From assembly GCF_000003195.3 (NCBI RefSeq), contig NC_012878.2, positions 56,358,629 to 56,422,628 of the forward strand: a stretch of DNA of 64,000 nucleotides. The letters are read 5' to 3'. A program made the position numbers and the translations under genes. The notes under the pieces are model-generated. The model did no database searches. It had not been told where the DNA came from and saw nothing but the letters and a program-made list of their open reading frames with translations. How positions within the stretch are numbered: the first letter of the stretch is position 1; each line of letters opens with the position of its first letter. Positions 56,148 to 64,000 of the stretch are shown one piece after another. This stretch comes from Sorghum bicolor. Its lineage: Eukaryota; Streptophyta; Magnoliopsida; Poales; Poaceae.

Positions 56148-56390
56148 TCTGCATTGTCGATAAATAAAGAATTTTTTTTGACGAAAGATAAATAAAGAAA
56201 ATAGCTCCACATTACAAGTCAAAAGGCGCATGCTCTCTTTATTCTCCACTTCTACCCGCTCTCTCAGCTTTACACGCTTTACCAGCTTTCCACCACCCAG
56301 CCGTATGCTCTTCTGATCGTTTCTGCTTTGGCTACGCTCTGCCCTCAGTTCTGCTTCCTCCTCCGTTCACCATCGCTCAAAATCGATCTG
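56148..56390 (+). promoter_or_regulatory. Upstream region of NLR-C
   Basis: Starts with ATGTCTGCATTGTCGATAAA, which matches 24208-24228 far upstream of NLR-A. The last 100 bp (CTTTACCAGCTTTCCACCAC, TGCTTTGGCTACGCTCTG) match the region just before NLR-A. The 5' flanks are therefore homologous, with about 1.6 kb of later insertions in the A copy. Confidence 0.55.
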
Positions 56391-59300
56391 ATGGAGGCAG
56401 CAGAGGCAACCGCTGTGGAGGGCGCGATTCTATGGCAGGCGCAAACCATCCTTGATTCGCTTCGACCCACCGGCGAGCTCGACGCTTGGCTTCATGGAGT
56501 CGGCCTCGCTGGTGGCATCGGGGAACTCAAGTCCGAGGTCGAGAGGATGGAGACGGTGGTTAATGGTGTGAAGGGGAGGGCGGTAGGGAACAAGCCGCTT
56601 GCCCGCTCGCTCGCTCGTGTGAAGGAGCTCATGTATGATGCCGACGACGTGGTGGATGAGCTCGACTATTGCAGGCTCCAGCAACAGGTCGAAGGAGGTA
56701 CGTATGCATCCATCCTTGCGATTTGTGTTTGTTTCTACTGTTCTTTCTTCTGGAAATTGTGATCATAACTTTCTCCTTTCTCATCTGTCAGTTATGGTTG
56801 CTCCTTCTACTGAGCCGGAAGGCATGGTTGTTGGAGATGGAGCAGAGCAAGCAGATGCATCGACCAATACTGTTGGTATACTTCGATCCTCGTGATATGT
56901 GGTTTTCCTTTACAGTTCGGTTTTCCTTTTGAATAATCTGTGATTATAAACACGCCCTCGTACCATGTCATCGTTTACTCCTTTCTCTGTCAGTGATGCT
57001 TGCTCCTGCTATTGAACCGGAAGGCATGGTTGGAGATGGAGCAGAGCATGCTGATCCATCCGCTAGTACTGCTGATATATCGGCCAACAACGGGCGCAAA
57101 AATCGATCCAAGGAGCGGGACTATTTTCACATTACACCAGCGGTAAATGGACAACCTGGGAGAGCGAAGTGCATTGATTGTGGCACACAGGTTATTTTTA
57201 GTCACGGCACATCAGTTTTGCGCAAGCATCGTAACAGTGCTAGTTGCAAGAAAAAACGTGCAGCGATTGAAGAGGTGCCGAACTGTCCAAGGTACTGCTT
57301 ACCCCTCAAGTTCTGGATTGCATCACTTTCGAATATCCAATTATGTCTGTTATGGTAAAAAAACAAGGGACCCAGTACATTGGTCATGCATAGAAGTTTT
57401 TATATGACCGTTTCATTTGTTTTGGAAAGAAATGATTGGTTCATTTAAACTATGACTTGCAGTGCAAATCTGAATTGTGCTAATAAATTTGGGATAACCA
57501 ACCTGCGATCCTTTTCCTCTTGTAGTGCCGGCGATAGTATACAAAATGGTGCCACAATTTCAACTTATGATTTAGAGGGCAGAAAAAGAATGAGAATTGA
57601 GTACAGTGTATCTACTACCACACACCTCTGGGGCAAGGCCGATTTTTTTATAAGGATCCAGGAAATAGCTCTTGAGTTACGGAGCATCCGAGGCGATGTG
57701 ATTGAGTATCTTAAGGACTCTGTTGCAAGGTCTGATCAGTACCAGAGTAATACCACCTCAGATGCACGAGTAAGAACATCAGGCTCTCTTCTTGGAAGAG
57801 TCTATGGAAGGTATATTGAGAAACAACGCATCATGAGTGTTATAGAAGCTATGTCAGACAACATAACAGTACTAGCTATTGCGGGCATTGTAGGAGTTGG
57901 GAAGACGACTTTAGCTAAACTGGTATACAATGACCGGTTTGTTAAAAAACAGTTTGAGCGAATATGGGTTTGGGTGTCCAACATCTTTGACGAAGTAAGA
58001 GTGACAAGGGAGATCTTAGATGTTGTTACTATGGCCAGCCATGAAGGATCTTGCAAAAAAGAAAGCTATGAAGGAGTCAGCAACTACTCGAAGCTTCTAG
58101 AGGTCTTAAAGAAACATATGCCATGTCTGTCCAAAAAGTTTCTACTTGTTCTAGATGATGTCTGTGACTGCATGGATCATTCCCAATGGGACGATCTCTT
58201 GGATGCATTGGGATCAAGTTGCATAAACGGTAATGTGATTATTGTGACAAGTAGAAATTTATCCGTTGCAAAAAGGCTAGGTACAGTCAAACCAGTTGAA
58301 GTAAGAGCTCTTGAAAATGATGATTTTTTGCAGTTCTTTAGAGCTTGTGCATTTGGTGATAACAATTACAAAGAGCATCTAGACACCAGCCAACAAATAT
58401 GTGAAAAGTTAGAGGGAAACCCATTAGCAGCGAAAAGTGCCGTGGAAATGTTAAGAGAGCATCCTACTCTTGACCATTGGAAAAACATCATTAAGAATGG
58501 TATTTGGGAATCTATGCAACTCCGTGGAGGCATTGTGACTGTATTGACGAATATCTATTACCATCTGCCCTACCATTTACAACAGTGTTTCTTGGTGTGT
58601 TCTATATTCCCTAATGATCATCAGTTTCATATTGATGGTTTGATCTCCATGTGGACATCTTCTGGATTTGTGAAATCTATTGAGGTAGGACGGGATTATC
58701 TCAATGCTTTGGTCAACTTATGTTTCTTTGAGCAGGTTGGAACAGAAGATGACTCAGAAGATGACTCAGAACAATGCTATGTTATGTGTGGTATGATGCA
58801 TGAATTTGCGAGACTGATTTCAAGGACCGAGTTTGCAACTATAGATGGTTTCGAGTGCAAAGTGTTGCCAACCGTGCGCCATTTGTCAATTCAAATTGAA
58901 ACTAATTTGGAGTACCATATAGATGAATGTGAGATCCTAATTCATAATGTGAAGTTTGAAGAAAAATTGCAAAGTATAGCTTCTTCATTGAGGAGATTGA
59001 GGACGGTGATCTTAATTGGGGACGATTCTTTATTCGTCCTGAAGTCCTTCCATACCTTTATTTCCAATTTGGTAAATTGTACCCATCTTCGCTACTTAAA
59101 ACTTGGGAAGAAACTCATCAATGAATATTTGCCTATATCTCTAAGCAAGCTTTACCACCTTGAAATATTAGATGCTGGGTGCCGAGCAATTGTAAATGAT
59201 CTCATAAGCATGAGGCATCTTGTTCTAACAAAGGGAGCATGCAGCCCTTCCTCCATAGCTAGGTATGCTAGCTTGCAGACGATCCATATTGAGGATTGTA

Positions 59301-61150
59301 AAGGATGGGAAGTACTCACATCTCTAGAAAGTCTGTCGTCTCTTACAAAGTTGAAGTTAAGGAATATGGTGGAAGTAACAGAGTTGTTAATACCTTCGTT
59401 AGAGGAGCTGGTGTTGACTGATATGCCAAAGTTGTATAGATGTTTCATCAATTCAGTGGAGGACTTGAACTCAAGTTTGAGGATCCTGAAGATCACAAGT
59501 TGCCAGGTACTTATGTCCTTTCCCCTCTTTGAGAGGTGTGAAAATTTTGAAATCGAGCAAAAGTCATGGTTGCCCAATGTTAGCGAGCTAACCGTCTATG
59601 GGTGTCCTCATTTAGTGGTATCAAATCCTGTACCACCATCAAGTAACTTTTGTAAATTTTTCATCGCAAATATTTTAACACTTCCAACCATGGAAGGATC
59701 ATCAAACGGAGAAATGAAAATTGCAAGGCATCTTGTTCTCTCGAGATTCAAGGAGTTGTCACTGGACGACAAATTTTTGTCATTCCACAACCTGAAGACC
59801 ATAACTCAATTGCAAATAGTGGGAGGCATAATGAGTGTATTGTCTATGTCACCCAAAGGTCTCATGCAACTTGTCAGCTTGAAGAGGTTGGAAATATACA
59901 ACTGCGCAACAATTTTCTCTTCGGATGTTCCGTCACCGCAAGCCCATGAAGACATGGCAGCCACAGTTTTTGATGCCCTCCCATCTCTCGAGTGTCTCAA
60001 GATTATGTATTGTGGAATAACCGGAGAGTGGTTATCTGTGATGCTGCAACATGTGCGAGCCCTAGAGGAATTGCGTCTAGATGATTGTAAGAAGATACCA
60101 GGGCTAATGATAGATGGGGAAGATAATAGTTTTTCAAATCTCACCTTGGCTCCACGTGCTTCGTCAAACGGAAATCCAGATTCTGCATCAAAAAGGTCAT
60201 GTTCTGAACTCCTGCGCATTCCATCTAATCTCTTTCCCTCTCTCAAGAAGATGTCTATTAAATATTGTGAGCTAATAAAGTTCCAACGAAACAAAGAAGG
60301 CTTCTCTGAATTCACCTCTCTTGAGGAGTTAAATATTTATGGATGCCACGAGCTGATACCGTCTTCGGTACATGGAGACGAAATTGATGAGCAGGAAAAC
60401 GGAAGATGGCTTCTCCCGTGTTCACTTAGCGTATTGGATATCAGAGGCGTTTCCCTGGGAACGCTGCAGCCCTGCTTTCCGGGAGATCTGACCCGCCTCA
60501 CGGTACTAGAAGTGTCAGGAATCAATGCATTGAAGTCTCTACAGCTGCATTCCTGCACAGCACTGGAAAAGCTGACAATTAGATATTGCGAATCGCTGGA
60601 CGCACTAGAGGGCTTCCAATCCCTCTGCAGTCTCAGGTATTTGGAAGTATACAAATGCCCTGGTTTACCTCAATGTTTGAAGAGTCTATCAACGCAGGGT
60701 TATGAGCTGTGCCCTCGTTTGGAAAGCCTTCGGATCGACGACCCGTCTCTTCTTACCACGCCATTCTGCAAGCACCTCACCTCTCTCCAATGCCTACAAC
60801 TCGATCACAGATATACAAATATCGACGTGACAGGGCTAACATATGCGAGCAAGAGGCAGCGCTTCAGCTCCTCACGTCCCTGCAAGAGCTCCGATTTGAA
60901 GGTTGCCGCAAACTCTCGGATCTTCCCGTGGGTCTGCATAGCCCCTTCTCTCTCTCAAGCGACTGCAGATCTTTTATTGCAAGAGTATCTCAAGGCTGCC
61001 ACAGAGGGGCCTCCCACCATCGCTGGAAGAACTGGAGGTCAGCTTGTGCAGCGAGGAGCTAACCGAGCAGTGCAGAATGCTAGCAACAAACAAGCTAAAG
61101 GTAATAATCGATTGGAAATATGTGAACTGATTACTGGGTGGCTTGTTTAG
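56391..61150 (+). CDS. NLR-C: CC-BED-NBARC-LRR receptor, nearly identical to NLR-A, altered C-terminus
   Basis: Exons: 56391-56697, 56792-56875, 56994-57291 and 57463 (or 57526)-61150, about 1458 residues. The coiled-coil exon differs from NLR-A at many positions (AILWQAQTILDSLRPTGELD). The acidic linker, BED finger (KCIDCG...RKHRNSASC), introns and most of exon 4 are nearly identical. P-loop GVGKTT, LLVLDDV, GNPLAAK and CFLVCSIFP are intact, and the MHD site reads MCG as in NLR-A. A 12-bp duplication (58745-58768) adds four residues, EDDS, just before that site. Near 60842 two extra bases shift the frame. The last roughly 105 residues are then no longer LRR-like, and a second +2 shift lies near 60943. 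The receptor core is intact, but the last LRRs are lost relative to NLR-A. The start at 56391 matches the internal ATG 26068 of NLR-A. Confidence 0.88.
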
Positions 61151-62514
61151 CAAACGTGTCTACCAGAACATCAACTTTCGCGACATCACGTTGACGCCTT
61201 GGAAGGTACATATGCTTCTACAGCTGACCATGTTTATCTTCAGGGTTTTTATACGTGGCTGTAATGCTGAAGTAAGAAGTCTATTTACAGGCATTCAAAG
61301 CTACCATCATATGGCTGCAGTGGCTGTTGTCAGAACCAATAGGAGTACCGTACGAGTATTACAAGCTGTTCGAGCAAGTGTTGAAAGCCCCTCCTGTTTC
61401 TCCTAGGTGGCCCTGCTACAAGGCTTGTATTGGCCAAAGATGAGGGGCCAAAAATGTTTTTCTTTATTATACTCTGTAGACTAAAAAAACCTGGATTTGC
61501 TGTGCAAGGTTCTCTGGTTTTGCACAGGCTTTGTTCCACTTGTAAACCTTGTCCTAACGTGCTCATGTTGCTGAATACGGTTTTGGTCATAGGCTTGCCG
61601 CCTTACTGAGATAGATGTCCATGTCATATGACTGAAAGAGGCCTGTTTTGTTCCCGTGGATGTTTCCTGTTTATTCTGTATACTACAGAAGGGACTCTAA
61701 GATATGAACAGTCCACTTTACATCATAAAGAAAAGAGTTGGTGTAAATAATCGTACCACAACTTCCTTGCTAACACATGCAAAATGCTCTGAATCTACAG
61801 CATGACAATGCCCAGTTTTCAGCCTCTGATGTGATGAAGACGCTAACATGATGGGTTTGAAGCAACCCGTTTCGCTCTGACCCTCTGTGCTAGAGATGAG
61901 GATTCATATTAATGATGGTGAAGCGATGCAGACCAGAAATGAGTTACACCAATTCACAAGAGTAGAATTTGCAACACAAATAACAATCTTATATTCAAAC
62001 TTTTTTTCGCATCAGTAGAACTACAAAAAACACAGTTCCTCAATTCATCTAAAACCACACACACTCAAATTATATTGACTTGTCGTAGGATCATACATGT
62101 TCTATGTGCTGATTTTTGTGATCACGTCAACCGAACCATCTAAATGATACATTCATGGCTCAAAAAGTATTTATCTATACACTTAATTTTTACTGAAAAA
62201 ATACTCATTACAAAGATCTATATATTCTAGAACAATACAGATGACAAGTTTGGCACAAGAACCACAATGCCGAACACCTAATTTTCAGCTAGATCGATAG
62301 AAGACTTGAGGTTAAATACCATCTACTAGAGCTAACTCGGCGCAAAACCAATCTTGTGAAATTATTTGGGAAACAAATAGTCCATGCTCTAATGATCAAT
62401 CCATTAGTTTTGTATGGAGGGATGCCCCATTGTTTTGCCAGGTTGTTGACACCCATTGCCACTTGGACAGAAAACCTACAGATTTGGTAGTGGTAGCGAC
62501 ATCTGCCAGAAAAG

Positions 62515-62920
62515 AGGACATTAAAAGCAAACAAACAGAGAAACAAAGTTCTCAAGGAACTACTTAATATTATTTTTGTCAAGATAAATGAGCTGGGAAA
62601 TCCATCAATACATGGTTAGTTAATTGTTCCTTCATGAAGCAGGACATTAAAAGCAAACAAACAGAGAAACAAAATTCTCAAGGAACTACTTAATGCAGCT
62701 GGGAACTACTTAATATTATTTTTGTCAAGATAAATGAGCTGGGAAATCCATCAATACATGGTTAGTTATTTATTCCTTCATGCAGCAGGACATTAAAAGC
62801 AAACAAACAAAGAAACAAAGTTCTCAAGGAATTACGTAATATTATTTTTGTCAAGATAAATGAGCTGGGAAATCCATCAATACATGGTTAGTTATTTTAT
62901 TTATTCCTTCATGCAGCAAG
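62515..62920. repeat. Tandem triplication of a 125-150-bp unit in the NLR-C flank
   Basis: Three units beginning AGGACATTAAAAGCAAACAA at 62515, 62641 and 62787, the same arrangement as at 32165-32570. Confidence 0.9.
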
Positions 62921-63689
62921 AATTTACAACAAGTTAACTTAATCTGTCCACAGACTATACTTCACTTAAGATTTCTTGTTTGCAACTATATATTCAGATT
63001 AGGTCAAAACATGCCCAAATATGGATGCATATCAGTTTTGGAGTTTTCCTTTAGCATTTTCTCCAGTACTCTCATAGAAGAACACTTAAGGTGGTAGATC
63101 TCAAGCAAGGCAACATATCAAAATCAGAATGAATATAAGGCAGGAGACAGATGACTGAAATGGACAGTTCCTACAGAGTTGATGATTTGTATAGGCCACA
63201 ATGCCATGAATAAAAGAGAGGTCACGAACCTTATGCATCAAACTCTACTGTTCGATGATCCAAAGTCCAAACATGACGTGATGTTGCCTTCTCAAAAACT
63301 CACCTGATTATGCAACTGCCCGATGGTCCCTTTCTCTGCATACAAGCAACTATTTATTCAGTTCAGAACTTTGAACACAACACTGAGGTTCCCATGAGGC
63401 CACGGCCAATTTTCTAGGAATAAGTACGTCATTATAGCAGTAAATAAAACTTCTTATAGAAGTGGATGAGTGCAGTGTGAAGATGAACACACAAGTAATA
63501 TACATTCAGGGCAAACCGCAATTTCATGAAAACCAGTCCTGTAGCATGAAAGACTATTGCTTCCAATTGAAGGAGAAAATCCTTTTAAATTAAACAAAAA
63601 GAAACTAATTAGCTCGGTTTGAGCATACAACATGGATAGAAATGTATGAATATATTTTTTATTATATTGAGGCAGTAGGAGGTAGTTAC

Positions 63690-63840
63690 TGGGGTAAGAT
63701 TCATAGATGACAAGGAAATGTACACACTGTGGAGCTGGTTTGATAGCACGAAATACATAAATGATATCTGTTGAGTCGCATTGCAGGCCACCATAAACAT
63801 CATGATTTACACATGGATGCAAATTCCAACTGGGAGACAT
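63690..63840 (-). other. Possible minus-strand coding exon, unit C copy
   Basis: Encodes HPCVNHDVYGGLQCD and IIYVFRAIK on the minus strand, as in the NLR-A flank. Unidentified. Confidence 0.4.
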
Positions 63841-64000
63841 AACTGCCCCTCTTATGCAATGCAGGTGCTTCAGCTTCTCTTCTTCCAAACCAGATTGTCA
63901 AACTGAAATGGAGTAACCTAATGGTGAAAAAAAACCTGTGGGCTCGAGACCTTTGGGAGAACAATCTATAAGTACAAGTACTGAGGTTCACCCACTTAAA

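Larger units (their letters stand above)
61151..64000. other. 3' flank of NLR-C, shared with NLR-A
   Basis: Near-identical to 30777-33490. Beyond about 63840 it continues like the NLR-B flank (AACTGAAATGGAGTAACC, GAGACCTTTGGGAGA) rather than NLR-A, whose copy is cut near 33490. No intact gene. It runs off the window. Confidence 0.75.

Overview
The window reads as nuclear DNA of a panicoid grass, most likely sorghum or a close relative. It has intron-containing genes with GC-rich exons, a grass-type xylan glycosyltransferase pair, a BED-type NLR cluster of the rice Xa1/wheat Yr5-Yr7 kind, and dense grass MITEs with GGCCTTGTTTAGTT ends, Stowaway elements, hAT-like elements, L1-type LINEs and a tRNA-derived SINE. 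The species call is inference; nothing in the sequence names the organism.

Layout. (1) 1-6.3 kb: the 3' end of one IRX10-like GT47 gene, then a complete second copy in tandem on the same strand. (2) 6.3-8.6 kb: transposon debris, including a hAT-like element with cargo. (3) 8.6-13.7 kb: two small membrane-protein genes, here called A1 and B1. Each is bracketed by GGTTCC/AGTTCC hexamer tracts and has an ordered, conserved promoter. (4) 13.7-25.9 kb: nested MITEs, an unexplained GC island with intron-like sequence, a repeat rich in GGACTGTCCG, a broken glyoxal-oxidase-like gene (minus strand) and long TA tracts. (5) 25.9-34 kb: NLR-A, an apparently intact CC-BED-NBARC-LRR gene. (6) 34-45.5 kb: NLR-B, a wrecked copy with a frameshift, an internal deletion, a SINE insertion and LINEs in its 3' flank. 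(7) 45.6-53 kb: a second A/B module (A2, B2) with the same promoter and downstream blocks; B2 is frameshifted. (8) 53-56.2 kb: LINE, hAT-like and Stowaway debris. (9) 56.3-64 kb: NLR-C, nearly identical to NLR-A over most of its length, with an altered C-terminus and the same long 3' flank.

The region therefore looks like an alternating array of A/B small-membrane-protein modules and BED-NLR units (AB - NLR-A - NLR-B - AB - NLR-C). It grew by segmental duplication and was then reshaped by insertions, slippage and probable gene conversion. The least expected pattern is the four-gene A/B family. Its members share a distal AACCTTnCATGCT box, a GGTTCC tract, a CGCG-containing box and a TATA box in that order. 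They also share a downstream block beginning ACAGAGCAACAAG that always runs into another GGTTCC tract. I do not recognise this protein family.

All homology statements come from reading the sequence by eye; no alignments or database searches were run. Exon borders follow GT/AG sites and frame continuity.
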